A stretch of 64,000 nucleotides of DNA from Phaeocystidibacter luteus (GCF_008933115.1 NZ_WBVO01000012.1:1-64000), one strand, 5' to 3'; counted from the stretch's first letter, positions 51,022 through 59,012 are shown. Notes: generated by a model from the letters alone, not told the origin. Translations and numbers: made by a program.

Positions 51022-51580
51022 TCTCCTCTTCCAGATTTACATAATGTGCGTCCATACCGAGTTTAGCGGCTGCATCTACGTGCTCTTTGGTGTCGTCAAT
51101 GAAAGAGCAATCCTCTGCACTTAGCCCGGCATCTTTTAGAATGGATTCGAAGAAGGCCTTATTGGGCTTGCGGTTGCCGACTTCGTGACTGAAGTACATC
51201 TTTTCGAACAGTTTGGAGAATTGATTCCACCCGAAGATTCCCATTTGTGACTTAATGGCGTTGATATGAAGCTCGTTTGTATTGCTTACGAGATAGAGAC
51301 GGTGTTTGCGCGAAAGCTTCTTTAAAAGTGCGATTCGTTCTTCCGGAATGTCGAGAAGAAGCGCGTTCCAAGCATGGTTGATATCGGACTTCATGACCCA
51401 GTTAGAGGTCTGCCAAAGTGAGTAGAAGTCAGCCGTTGACATTTTCCCTGTTTCATACTTCTGGAGGTCGGATTTCGCGGGCTCTTCGCGTACACCCAAC
51501 GCTTCAAAAGCGTCGTGCATCGCGTTGAAATCTAGGTCGATGAGGATTCCTCCGAGGTCGATGAGAATATTTTCTTTCAT
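50993..51580 (-). CDS. HAD-superfamily hydrolase (subfamily IA, YihX-like)
   Basis: A 195-residue phosphatase-like protein. Motif I is ILIDLGGILIDLDF near the N-terminus (nucleophile Asp in DLGG), motif II is YLVSNTNELH (Ser/Asn), motif III Lys in RKPNKAFFESIL, motif IV SFIDDTKEHVDAAAKLG. The sequence fits small-molecule phosphatases such as sugar-phosphate hydrolases; the substrate is unknown. Its 3' end overlaps mce antiparallel by 29 bases. Confidence 0.87.
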   Translation of the reverse strand: MKENILIDLGGILIDLDFNAMHDAFEALGVREEPAKSDLQKYETGKMSTADFYSLWQTSNWVMKSDINHAWNALLLDIPEERIALLKKLSRKHRLYLVSNTNELHINAIKSQMGIFGWNQFSKLFEKMYFSHEVGNRKPNKAFFESILKDAGLSAEDCSFIDDTKEHVDAAAKLGMDAHYVNLEEETILDLDIAR

Positions 51581-51679
51581 GGGAATGTCAGTGTTTTCGG
51601 GTGATAGCAGAGAATCGATTCTGCTTTACCGAACAAATGTGGTAAAATTTCCTTTCCTTGGAAAACCAAATACCGCAAT

Positions 51680-52294
51680 GTGGCCGTAGATGATACAGCT
51701 ATGAGCACATTGCAACAAACGAATTATTCGACAATGGCTATGGCCAGAGAAACCCGAAAGAGTGAAGAAGAGATCGTGGGTATGCTCCGGGCCGGAGATC
51801 GAGGTGTGATGGAATATTTATATGACCATTACTCTGGGGCTCTATACGGAGTATGTCTGAAGGTCGTCCAAGATGAAACAGCTGCACAGGATGTTTTACA
51901 GGATGCTTTCATCAAGATCTGGAAAAAGGGTGCGCAGTATGACCCGTCGAAAGGCAGACTGTTCACTTGGATGTTAAACATCGTGCGCAACACATCTATT
52001 GATTATTTGCGGTCTAAGGCCGTGAAGTATGAAATAAATGGAGATGAACGCGTATCGCACATCATCGAAACAAATAGTTCACAGGAGCTATCGACGGATG
52101 CGATCGGACTGCGGAAGCACATGAAGCAGTTGAGGAAGGAGGAACGAGAAATACTGGAATTGGCCTACTTCGGTGGCTACACTCAAGATGAGATTTCCAA
52201 GGAACTCGAGATTCCATTAGGTACGGTAAAAACTAGAGCTCGTAGGGCTTTGAATGATTTGAGAAAAATATTAGGAACTAGCGGTGGATATTAA
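51680..52294 (+). CDS. ECF-type RNA polymerase sigma factor
   Basis: A protein of about 200 residues. Region 2 is MEYLYDHYSGALYGVCLKVVQDE with QDVLQDAFIKIWKKG and FTWMLNIVRNTSIDYLRSK; region 4 is LRKEEREILELAYFGGYTQDE with LEIPLGTVKTRARRALNDL. The start is uncertain: GTG at 51680 or ATG at 51701 (MSTLQQTNYS). The gene overlaps the start of the anti-sigma gene by 11 bases, as in sigma/anti-sigma pairs of the SigK/RskA type. Confidence 0.9.
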   Translation: MAVDDTAMSTLQQTNYSTMAMARETRKSEEEIVGMLRAGDRGVMEYLYDHYSGALYGVCLKVVQDETAAQDVLQDAFIKIWKKGAQYDPSKGRLFTWMLNIVRNTSIDYLRSKAVKYEINGDERVSHIIETNSSQELSTDAIGLRKHMKQLRKEEREILELAYFGGYTQDEISKELEIPLGTVKTRARRALNDLRKILGTSGGY

Positions 52295-53129
52295 ACAATA
52301 CATAGGGTCTGGTATTCTGGAGGACTTTGTCCTCGGAATGACGTCCGAACAGGAACAGCGGGAGGTTCAGTGCCTGTCGAAGATCTATCCTGAGATTGCG
52401 TCTTACATCGCTACGATAGAAGACGAGCTCGCGGATGCGGTCATGGTCGACGCTGTAACCCCTCCACAAGATTTGAAATCCAGAATCTTGGAGAACTTGC
52501 CAGAGCGCGACGAGGCTGACTTGGCGCCGGTGGCAGAAAAGCCTGTAATGCAGGTGGTTCACGATGAAGAACCAGCAGTAGCACAGGAGCACAGCACTAA
52601 GCGCAACTTCCCTTGGGGAATTGCAGCATCACTTGTAGTGATTATTGGACTTGGCGGATTGTATATGAATGCGCTCACCAAAGCCAACACACAAGAAGGA
52701 GAGATATTAGAACTTACCACAGAGAAGGGGCTTGCTCAGGAGGAGATTGAGAGTCTGTCAGCTAGGAATAGCGCGCTTGCCTCAAACTTGGAAATCCTCA
52801 CGGATCCAGGAACGGAGCGAATTACCCTGAATGCAACGGGTGACCAAGCAGCTCAGGTGTTGGTCTACTGGAACCCAGAAACACAGGATGTACTGTTGGA
52901 GTCTGTAGACATGCCAGCAGTTCCGGAGGGAAGTCAGTACCAACTGTGGACTTTAGTAGACGGGCAACCGATAGACCAGGGCATGTTGCCGCTGGATGAT
53001 TCGGAAGGCTTGGCAAGAATGAAATCAGCAGGAGCTGCGGATGCATTCGCCATCACTTTGGAGCCTGAAGGAGGTTCGGTATCGCCTACCTTAGAAAAGT
53101 TGATTGTTCTCGGAACTGTAGAAGGTTAA
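52284..53129 (+). CDS. RskA-type anti-sigma factor
   Basis: A 281-residue membrane protein starting with GTG at 52284, inside the sigma gene. The N-terminal cytoplasmic part (SGILEDFVLGMTSEQEQREV) resembles the sigma-binding domain. A transmembrane helix lies near 110-128 (FPWGIAASLVVIIGLGGLYM). A coiled-coil (about 140-170) and a C-terminal RskA domain (YQLWTLVDGQPIDQGMLPLD, VSPTLEKLIVLGTVEG) follow. It should hold the sigma factor inactive until an envelope signal; the signal is unknown. Confidence 0.88.
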   Translation: MDIKQYIGSGILEDFVLGMTSEQEQREVQCLSKIYPEIASYIATIEDELADAVMVDAVTPPQDLKSRILENLPERDEADLAPVAEKPVMQVVHDEEPAVAQEHSTKRNFPWGIAASLVVIIGLGGLYMNALTKANTQEGEILELTTEKGLAQEEIESLSARNSALASNLEILTDPGTERITLNATGDQAAQVLVYWNPETQDVLLESVDMPAVPEGSQYQLWTLVDGQPIDQGMLPLDDSEGLARMKSAGAADAFAITLEPEGGSVSPTLEKLIVLGTVEG

Positions 53130-53139
53130 TGAGAATGCA

Positions 53140-53168
53140 TTGAAATCTGGACAAAAGGCCTATTTTTG
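53140..53168 (+). promoter_or_regulatory. Promoter of the CAT-anticodon tRNA
   Basis: TATTTTTG (53161-53168) with a TTG (53140-53142) 18 bases upstream matches the Bacteroidota -33/-7 pattern well. The tRNA begins 14 bases later. Confidence 0.65.
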
Positions 53169-53181
53169 CCGACACGAAAAT

Positions 53182-53255
53182 GGGCCCATAGCTCAGCTGG
53201 TTAGAGCAGTTGACTCATAATCAATTGGTCGCGGGTTCAAGTCCTGCTGGGCCCA
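53182..53255 (+). tRNA. tRNA with CAT anticodon (elongator Met or Ile2)
   Basis: A 74-base cloverleaf: acceptor GGGCCCA/TGGGCCC, discriminator A, D-loop GCTCAGCTGGTTAGAGC, anticodon loop CTCATAA (CAT), T-arm GCGGG-TTCAAGT-CCTGC. The body resembles the lysidine-modified tRNA-Ile2 of other bacteria at GACTCATAATC and TTGGTCGC, but an elongator tRNA-Met cannot be excluded without comparing the other CAT tRNAs of the genome. No encoded CCA. Confidence 0.88.
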
Positions 53256-53262
53256 CTGAAAC

Positions 53263-53298
53263 AAAAGCTCCGTCTGAAAAGGCGGAGCTTTTTTGTTT
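53263..53298 (+). terminator. Rho-independent terminator after the tRNA
   Basis: AAAAGCTCCG and CGGAGCTTTT form a ten-base stem around TCTGAAAAGG, followed by TTTTGTTTTG. Confidence 0.92.
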
Positions 53299-53376
53299 TG
53301 TGATAACCCGGTGTGAGTCGGTCAATTTCCTTAGCTTCGGTTAGAAAACCTATCCTAAAATTTAAAATTACCTCTA

Positions 53377-53700
53377 ATGGCTAATGGCTCTATGATTTCA
53401 AAAGCCGAGGCGAAAGCTTTGGTTGACAGATTTAAAGCAAATCCAACGAAGACGACGAATGCTTGTCAAGCGATGCTCTACGACCTTACAATGATAGAAC
53501 AGCTAAAAGGAGCAGCTCCCGAAGGTACAATTACGGCCGTACGTGTCTATTTTGGTATGAATGAAGACTTTTCACTTTGTACTGTTTTAGTAGGCTGCGA
53601 CTCTGCTGGGAACAACTACTATGGTGCAGGTGACGACATGTGCTTGGATTATGGTACGAGATGTCCTTCTGATTGCGGAGATGACACCTTAGGTAGCTAA
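53377..53700 (+). CDS. Small Cys-containing protein preceding a signalling module, function unknown
   Basis: A 107-residue protein without signal peptide. After MANGSMISKAEAKALVDRF comes a charged helix, a TNACQAMLYDLTMIEQL segment, TAVRVYFGMNEDFSLCTVLV as a beta core, and a Cys-rich acidic end (MCLDYGTRCPSDCGDDTLGS). I recall Bacteroidota hypothetical proteins with a MANG-start, a VRIYY-like core and a C-P-x-x-C tail in front of a membrane protein and kinase, but the family has no function known to me. The 7-TM gene starts eight bases downstream. Confidence 0.7.
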   Translation: MANGSMISKAEAKALVDRFKANPTKTTNACQAMLYDLTMIEQLKGAAPEGTITAVRVYFGMNEDFSLCTVLVGCDSAGNNYYGAGDDMCLDYGTRCPSDCGDDTLGS

Positions 53701-53707
53701 GTCCAAC

Positions 53708-54406
53708 TTGGACATAGAAGCGTCATATCGGTTCTTAATTGAGGTTAAGAATGTACTGCGGATAAGCTTGTTGCTTTTGCCAGTATTTCAATACCACATG
53801 CACAAGAATATTGGGGGGATGTTAATCCTCCCGATTCTTGTTTCTATTGGCTTTGACGTTTACGGGAACTACTTGGTTGCTTCCGGTAGCTGGTCGATTA
53901 TCATAGGATTTTTATATCCTATCGTGGCGCTTCTCGTAAGTTTTGCCACTTTTGGATTACTTATTCATACTCGTTCCTTGTTTCGTGTAGCTTTCGCTGT
54001 TACTGCACTCACCTTGATAGCTTGTTTATCATTCGTATGGTTCATTCACGGCGTTGACAGAACCAATATCATGAGTACGACATTTATCTTTGGAATAGCA
54101 GCACCGGCAGCTTTAGGTGTTGCGATTATGCTTGAGTTAGACAATGTCGTCAGAAGCGACGCTGGCTTGAGCAAGTACATTTCAATACTCAACAGGACTT
54201 GGATTTTTTACTTTGCCGCTGGCTATGCCAATTGGAATATTAGATACTTCACTATTCAAATTGAAGATCAGTTAATGCGTCGGTCTATTGATCTAGGACT
54301 AGACTTTCTTCATGTGGTAGGATACTTTGCCTTGATAGTTAGCTACCTCTACGTCATCAACAAAACCAACCTCAAACCACTTTGGAAGATTCCTCAGACC
54401 TCATAG
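53708..54406 (+). CDS. Seven-helix membrane protein of a signalling module
   Basis: A 232-residue membrane protein from a TTG start (53708). Hydrophobic segments: FLIEVKNVLRISLLLLPV, GGMLILPILVSIGFDVYG, WSIIIGFLYPIVALLVSF, FRVAFAVTALTLIACLSF, IMSTTFIFGIAAPAALGV, TWIFYFAAGYANW and LHVVGYFALIVSYLYVI. An ATG at codon 31 would remove the first. The gene overlaps the histidine kinase start by 25 bases in another frame. Since the kinase itself has no sensory domain, this protein is a candidate for the sensor part of a split receptor (inference). Confidence 0.72.
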   Translation: MDIEASYRFLIEVKNVLRISLLLLPVFQYHMHKNIGGMLILPILVSIGFDVYGNYLVASGSWSIIIGFLYPIVALLVSFATFGLLIHTRSLFRVAFAVTALTLIACLSFVWFIHGVDRTNIMSTTFIFGIAAPAALGVAIMLELDNVVRSDAGLSKYISILNRTWIFYFAAGYANWNIRYFTIQIEDQLMRRSIDLGLDFLHVVGYFALIVSYLYVINKTNLKPLWKIPQTS

Positions 54407-55149
54407 AATTTCTATTTCTCACTTTGGGAGGCGTTTTAATTCTTCTCATCGTGGTCTTTTCTGCTTTCTATGCCCTCAATGTTTCCCGCAAAAGAGTCAT
54501 TCAGGCAGAGAAAGAAAAGGCGAAAATTGCTCTTGAAGAAAAGCAAAAAATGCTCGAAGCTTCCATTCAGGGCGGTGAACGCGAACGAAAGAAAATTGCC
54601 GAGGAACTGCACGACCACATCAATGCACAATTGACCGTCGTGCGCATGTCGCTCGTACGCGAAGAGGGTGAGAACATTTCAAACGCGGTTGAATCTATCG
54701 ACCACACCATACAAGAGCTGCGCGGAATCAGTAGAGAATTGATGCCGCCCGTGCTCGAGCGTTTCGGATTGCTTGATGCTCTAGATGATTTGTTCGACAA
54801 GGTGGAGAAGGCTGGGGAGCTTCGAATCGATTTCAACGCCCCAGAGGAGTGGGAGTACAAAGACATCGATCGGGATTTGGCGTTGTACCGCATCGTTCAG
54901 GAGTTTATTCAGAATACCATAAAGTATGCGGAGGCCTCGAAGCTAGATATTTCCGTGCAAGCCGACGGACATCATATCTACATGAACCTTAGAGACAATG
55001 GTGTGGGCTTCGATATGAATGAGGTTGAAAGCGGCCTGGGTACCCGAAACGTCAATTCCCGTGCAGAATACCTAGGCGGCACGGCAAATCTGAGTTCATC
55101 TCCCGGAAAGGGGGTATCTTTGAGTGTAACTGTCCCATTGAACACCTAA
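54382..55149 (+). CDS. NarL-type sensor histidine kinase with a single membrane helix
   Basis: A 255-residue kinase from TTG (54382). One transmembrane segment (FLFLTLGGVLILLIVVFSAF, about 9-28), a coiled-coil (RKRVIQAEKEKAKIALEEKQ), the HisKA_3 H-box ERKKIAEELHDHINAQLTVV (His near 73), and a HATPase domain (LRDNGVGFDMNEVESGLGTR). It has essentially no extracellular or PAS sensor, so the input must come from elsewhere, likely the overlapping 7-TM protein. No ATG in frame preserves the helix (the first lies after it), which supports TTG. The response regulator follows after six bases. Confidence 0.85.
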   Translation: MEDSSDLIEFLFLTLGGVLILLIVVFSAFYALNVSRKRVIQAEKEKAKIALEEKQKMLEASIQGGERERKKIAEELHDHINAQLTVVRMSLVREEGENISNAVESIDHTIQELRGISRELMPPVLERFGLLDALDDLFDKVEKAGELRIDFNAPEEWEYKDIDRDLALYRIVQEFIQNTIKYAEASKLDISVQADGHHIYMNLRDNGVGFDMNEVESGLGTRNVNSRAEYLGGTANLSSSPGKGVSLSVTVPLNT

Positions 55150-55155
55150 CTCGAC

Positions 55156-55818
55156 ATGTCTACAGAGAAGATCAAAGTCATTCTTGCCGAAGACCAGCAG
55201 CTCGTGAGAGCCGCGCTTGTGAGTCTGCTGAACGACCTAATCAACATTGAGGTTGTTGCAGAGGCTGAAGACGGAGTCCAATTGTTGAGTTTGTTGGAAA
55301 GCACCCCTTGCGACATTGTGGTTACCGATATCCGAATGCCGAAGATGGATGGCATTGAGGCCGTTTCGAAAATCGGGGAATACTACCCTGAGGTTGGCGT
55401 TATTGGGCTTTCGCAGCACGATGATAACGACATAATCGTAGAGTTTATTAGGGCTGGCGGACGTGGTTTCTTGTTGAAGAATGCAGATCCGACGGAGGTT
55501 GAAAAAGCCATACACACGGTTCGTGAAACGGGGCATTACTTGAATGCGAAGGTTTCGCAATCGTTGTTTCAGAACAGCTTTAGAGCGCGTAGGCGAAGAA
55601 ACAACTCCAGGTTTAATGGGGTGACAGAACGCGAGGTTGAGATATTGAACCTCCTCAGTAGGGAATATACGGCGGCGGAGATGGCTCAGAAGTTGAGTAT
55701 TTCGCCTCGTACGGTGGAGAAGCACATCTCGCACTTGCATCAAAAATTCGAGACCAAGAAGACGATTGGTCTTGTGCTCTGTGCGCTTCGTGAAGGCATC
55801 ATCCAGATGGATATTTAG
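55156..55818 (+). CDS. NarL/FixJ family response regulator
   Basis: A 220-residue two-domain regulator: receiver (about 5-122) with the acidic pocket in VILAEDQQLV, phosphoacceptor Asp in DIVVTDIRMPKMDG and Lys in FLLKNADP; LuxR-type helix-turn-helix at about 150-215 (LTEREVEIL-like VTEREVEILNLLSREYTAAE, LSISPRTVEKHISHLHQKF). Partner of the kinase at 54382. Confidence 0.93.
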   Translation: MSTEKIKVILAEDQQLVRAALVSLLNDLINIEVVAEAEDGVQLLSLLESTPCDIVVTDIRMPKMDGIEAVSKIGEYYPEVGVIGLSQHDDNDIIVEFIRAGGRGFLLKNADPTEVEKAIHTVRETGHYLNAKVSQSLFQNSFRARRRRNNSRFNGVTEREVEILNLLSREYTAAEMAQKLSISPRTVEKHISHLHQKFETKKTIGLVLCALREGIIQMDI

Positions 55819-55826
55819 CCTTCATT

Positions 55827-55856
55827 AAATACGAAAAAGCGTACGTATTTCTACGT
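55827..55856. promoter_or_regulatory. Inverted ACGTA/CGTATTT repeats, possible operator
   Basis: AAATACG and CGTATTT (55827-55850) pair as an inverted repeat and ACGTA-TTTC-TACGT (55843-55856) overlaps it. A related dyad TTTACG-TTTGGT-CGTAAA stands before the XRE gene (56568-56585). The XRE regulator may bind both sides. Confidence 0.35.
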
Positions 55857-55966
55857 ATTTTTATTTTGCAAAACGCTGAAAATCAGCCATAAAGGGTTTT
55901 CAGCTCAGTTTGTGCATCCATTCAATTGGTACATTTGAGTAGTTAAAGTTCTCAAAGACAACCACC

Positions 55967-56083
55967 ATGATGACCAAACAGACCAAGCCAGACAGGTCGA
56001 CTAGAAACCGCGTAAACGACCGGGTTTTGATTCGGAGTTTACGTTGGTCGGTGGGTGTTAAACGTATGCCTACGACTGTGTAG
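55967..56083 (+). CDS. Possible small basic protein (38 residues)
   Basis: A short reading frame starting MMTKQTKPDRSTRNRVND with many Arg/Lys, followed after 19 bases by a GGGGTA hairpin and then by a T-rich hairpin terminator at 56127-56164. No family. The basic composition and the terminator downstream are the only support; it could be non-coding. Confidence 0.3.
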   Translation: MMTKQTKPDRSTRNRVNDRVLIRSLRWSVGVKRMPTTV

Positions 56084-56126
56084 GAATAATTTCTCTTGCG
56101 CAGGGGTAAAAGTACCCCGTCTCTTT

Positions 56127-56164
56127 AGAAGGTCGATTACACCTAATCGGCCTTCTTCCTTTTT
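56127..56164 (+). terminator. Rightward terminator overlapping the XRE 3' end
   Basis: AGAAGGTCGATT-ACACCT-AATCGGCCTTCT forms a twelve-base stem (one G-T pair), followed by TCCTTTTT on the plus strand. It lies partly inside the 3' end of the leftward XRE gene (stop at 56143), so it belongs to a rightward transcript. Confidence 0.7.
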
Positions 56165-56529
56165 GCAGATATTCCAAGTTGGATGGCCTCGATGATGTTG
56201 GCCTTGTCTTCCTCAGATTGGGGGCCTTTAGGCAAGTGAATGTGTATGTGGTTTCCGTCCTTTTCTCCTGAGTAGGTTATGGTTTGATCTGCGGCTTTGA
56301 CATCGTCGCCATCGAGCAGAACCTTTGAATACTCCGAGAAGAAATCGTGGTTGAGACAGCGCGATATTTCCATCAGGAGTTCGGTATCAATGGTATGTCG
56401 GCCAAAGATGTTGTGGACGTTTTGTCGGGTTCGATTAATCATCTTGGCGAAGTGCGAAATTTTCATTCCGCGCTCTTCTACAATGGACTTAATCCGTTCA
56501 CCGATAATGATTTTGGACGGGTTTGACAT
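56143..56529 (-). CDS. XRE-family transcriptional regulator
   Basis: A 128-residue protein with a Cro/C1-type HTH at about 10-65 (GERIKSIVEERGMKISHFAK, INRTRQNVHNIFGRHTIDT). The C-terminal part (GNHIHIHLPKGPQSEEDKANIIEAI) holds a His-rich strand. A dyad TTTACG-TTTGGT-CGTAAA (56568-56585) lies 38 bases upstream and may be its operator. Confidence 0.82.
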   Translation of the reverse strand: MSNPSKIIIGERIKSIVEERGMKISHFAKMINRTRQNVHNIFGRHTIDTELLMEISRCLNHDFFSEYSKVLLDGDDVKAADQTITYSGEKDGNHIHIHLPKGPQSEEDKANIIEAIQLGISAKRKKAD

Positions 56530-56567
56530 ATGTGATTTGACTCTTCAACAAACTTGTCAAACATTGT

Positions 56568-56585
56568 TTTACGTTTGGTCGTAAA
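56568..56585. promoter_or_regulatory. Dyad upstream of the XRE gene
   Basis: TTTACG-TTTGGT-CGTAAA, six-base arms and six-base spacer, followed by TACGTCC. Candidate autoregulatory site. Confidence 0.4.
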
Positions 56586-56639
56586 TACGTCCATTTGGTT
56601 ATACGAATTGTAAAATAATATTTGCTACTTGCCCACATA

Positions 56640-56726
56640 TCCGTACGCAAGATGGATAATTGGTTGGGCACTACGTGTGCTATTTGATTTGGTTAAATGC
56701 CTCGTCGTGATGACGGGGCATTTTTT
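56640..56726 (+). ncRNA. Candidate small RNA ended by an orphan terminator
   Basis: A clear rho-independent terminator (AATGCCTCGTC-GTGAT-GACGGGGCATT then TTTT, 56696-56726) has no gene upstream on the plus strand; the neighbouring gene on that side is leftward. An 11-codon frame (MDNWLGTTCAI, 56652-56687) sits before it and could be a leader peptide. No promoter is certain; treat as a candidate. Confidence 0.4.
56696..56726 (+). terminator. Rho-independent terminator without an upstream gene
   Basis: AATGCCTCGTC and GACGGGGCATT form an 11-base stem (one G-T pair) with a five-base loop and TTTTTT after. Confidence 0.85.
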
Positions 56727-56784
56727 GGTGGGATAGTCTAAGGGATGTACAAGTGGGGTTGGGTGGAATCGGTGTAGATATCCC

Positions 56785-56792
56785 TAACTTTG
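56785..56792 (+). promoter_or_regulatory. Promoter core before the beta-helix gene
   Basis: TAACTTTG is followed by AGGAGTAATCTCC, a leader word shared with two later genes (60269, 61425). The ATG is 25 bases downstream. Confidence 0.6.
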
Positions 56793-56817
56793 AGGAGTAA
56801 TCTCCTGATACTCTCTA

Positions 56818-58938
56818 ATGAAGAATCTATTTCTCTCAATTGTGGCTTTGTTTGCCACTGCATCTATCACAGCCCAAACTGTTACTAATCTCAACAATGC
56901 TGGCCCGGGCTCATTGCGTAATGAAGTGCTCAATAGCCAGCCTGGAGATGTGATTGATTTCTCGCCAGCGCTTTTTGCCAATGGCAATGCTACGCTCAAT
57001 TTGGAATATGCAATACCTATACTGCATAGTCTGACGATTAATGGTTATCTAAATAATGGAGATACATTAATCATTAATGGACAAGATACTTCACAGGCGT
57101 TTTTTGTTGATGGTACGGCTGGCTCCTTAACTACGGAGTTGAAGTTAAGTGATATGGTAATAGAAGACTGTAAAAAGTATTCATCTAATCCATTAGTATT
57201 CAACTCGCATGGCGGAGCCATTATGGCGTTGGACATAGCTAGACTAGAATTAGATGATGTTCATTTCAGGAATAATCGTGTGAGTGGAGACGGTAGAGGA
57301 GGTGCTATTTACAGCAATGGAGTGGACTCTTTATTCATTCGTAATTGTACTTTCGTCAGAAATCGGGCTGCCACATACGCTATTTCAAATGGAGGTGGTT
57401 GGTCAGGAGGCATTCGCTTAGAGGCGGGCTATTTGTCTATAGATTCCTCCCTGTTCTTAGGGAATGAAAGTGGAGGTAGGGGGGCTGCACTCAGTACTCT
57501 AGATGCGCATGATGTTACAATCTCTAACTCATCGTTCCGCAATAACATAGCAGGTCTTGATACTAATTCTGCTCAAGTTAAAAGGGGAGGAGCTATTCTA
57601 TTTTGGCTCACTGCAGAGTATACACTAAAGAATTGTCTCTTCGAAGGGAATTATGCTCCGGAATCGGGAGGAGCCATAGAAAAGATAGCAGGATTTAATC
57701 CATCGGCTAATTTTATCATGGAGGATTGCATTTTTAGAAATAACGAGTCTGGAGGAAATGCTGGTGCGGTAAGTGTGACTAGTCAGCCGTTGGTTCAAAA
57801 AAATTGCACTTTTGAATCAAATATTGCTGGACGAAGGGGAGGCGCATTGGTGCTCTTTAGAAGCTCAGCATTAATTGAGAGATCAAGCTTCGTAAATGAC
57901 TCGGCTGCCGATGGTGCGGCTGTATATTTGGGAGATAGTGTAGTGAATTTCGTTAATTCCACTTTTATCACAGATCGAACTAGTAATGAACTAATTCTCT
58001 TTAGTCAGTTTTCATCGGACTCGTTGTATTTACACAATTGTATATTCTCCATTGCAAATGGGGTCGATGTAATTAGTGGCAATAATGCGGTAGAGAGTTT
58101 GGGGTACAATGCTTTTTCGTCCTCACCTAGCTTTGCAATTGGATCAGATCTGACAAGCGTTACACCAGCCATGCTAGACTTGGGCCCTCTCCAAATGAAC
58201 GGAGGATCAACACCTACCTTAATGCCTGGCCCAAATTCGGTTGCCCTCAATGCAGGCAATCCTAACGACTTCTCACCGGCACAGAATGGGCCAATTTATG
58301 GTTTACGAGAGATTGGAGCGGCAGAGTCACGCGTGATATCTTATGACACAACGTTAGTCTGCGGCAACATTTCTTGGTGGGGCAACAACTACAGCACGCC
58401 CGGCACATACTCCGACACCGCCTACAATGCGAACTCAATCGATTCAGTTGGAGTTCTAGTGTTGTACAGTCAGGACACCTCCATTGTGAACCGAAACGGT
58501 ACTCTTGTGGCTCTCGAGCAATCGCAAGGAACCTCCTACCAATGGGTAGATTGTGCGAATGGGTTCTTGCCGGTTACAGGAGCAATAGATTCGACCTTTC
58601 TTCCCACGGCGAACGGAAGTTATGCGGTTGTGCTCACAAACGGATCCTGCTCGGACACTTCTGATTGCATCAATTACAACGAGGTGGGCATCGATGAACA
58701 ATCGACAAGACCATTGTTAACTTTCTATCCGAATCCAACAAACGGCGGCCTCACGCTGAACTCACTCGATAATCTTCCAAAACAACTTCAGGTTCTAGAT
58801 TTATATGGCAGAACCATTTCGACTCTCAAGGTGCCAAGTAATGAAATTCAGCTTCCAGCTTTGAGCAAAGGAATCTACCTCTTGAAATGGGAGTTTGAAG
58901 GAGGGGTCGTTCAGGTGGATAGGGTTGTGGTGGAGTGA
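56818..58938 (+). CDS. Secreted parallel beta-helix protein with T9SS type A sorting domain
   Basis: A 706-residue protein with signal peptide (MKNLFLSIVALFATASITAQ). Residues about 20-500 form a right-handed parallel beta-helix with repeated GGAI and FRNN/FEGN motifs (HGGAIMALDIARLELDDVHF, GGAIYSNGVDSLFIRNCTF, GGAIEKIAG), and a pectate-lyase-like choice-of-anchor pattern (LGPLQMNGGSTPTLMPGPNS). The last 75 residues (PLLTFYPNPTNGGLTLNS to the end) are a T9SS type A domain. DNA composition changes near 58330: the helix part is AT-rich, the tail is markedly richer in G/C, which suggests a mosaic gene. The substrate is unknown; polysaccharide binding or cleavage is possible. Confidence 0.82.
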   Translation: MKNLFLSIVALFATASITAQTVTNLNNAGPGSLRNEVLNSQPGDVIDFSPALFANGNATLNLEYAIPILHSLTINGYLNNGDTLIINGQDTSQAFFVDGTAGSLTTELKLSDMVIEDCKKYSSNPLVFNSHGGAIMALDIARLELDDVHFRNNRVSGDGRGGAIYSNGVDSLFIRNCTFVRNRAATYAISNGGGWSGGIRLEAGYLSIDSSLFLGNESGGRGAALSTLDAHDVTISNSSFRNNIAGLDTNSAQVKRGGAILFWLTAEYTLKNCLFEGNYAPESGGAIEKIAGFNPSANFIMEDCIFRNNESGGNAGAVSVTSQPLVQKNCTFESNIAGRRGGALVLFRSSALIERSSFVNDSAADGAAVYLGDSVVNFVNSTFITDRTSNELILFSQFSSDSLYLHNCIFSIANGVDVISGNNAVESLGYNAFSSSPSFAIGSDLTSVTPAMLDLGPLQMNGGSTPTLMPGPNSVALNAGNPNDFSPAQNGPIYGLREIGAAESRVISYDTTLVCGNISWWGNNYSTPGTYSDTAYNANSIDSVGVLVLYSQDTSIVNRNGTLVALEQSQGTSYQWVDCANGFLPVTGAIDSTFLPTANGSYAVVLTNGSCSDTSDCINYNEVGIDEQSTRPLLTFYPNPTNGGLTLNSLDNLPKQLQVLDLYGRTISTLKVPSNEIQLPALSKGIYLLKWEFEGGVVQVDRVVVE

Positions 58939-59012
58939 GCAATAAAAAGGGACTAGAATTGAAAAGGTTGGTGATATACACTCGCGGTTTGCATGCTTGG
59001 AAGTTGCTCGAT

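Larger units (their letters stand above)
55819..56142. other. Intergenic region with ACGTA repeats and possible small gene
   Basis: No established gene. It has inverted repeats AAATACG/CGTATTT (55827-55850) and ACGTA-TTTC-TACGT (55843-55856), a possible 38-codon ORF (55967-56083), a GGGGTA-AAAG-TACCCC hairpin (56103-56118) and a terminator-like hairpin running into the XRE gene. Confidence 0.55.
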
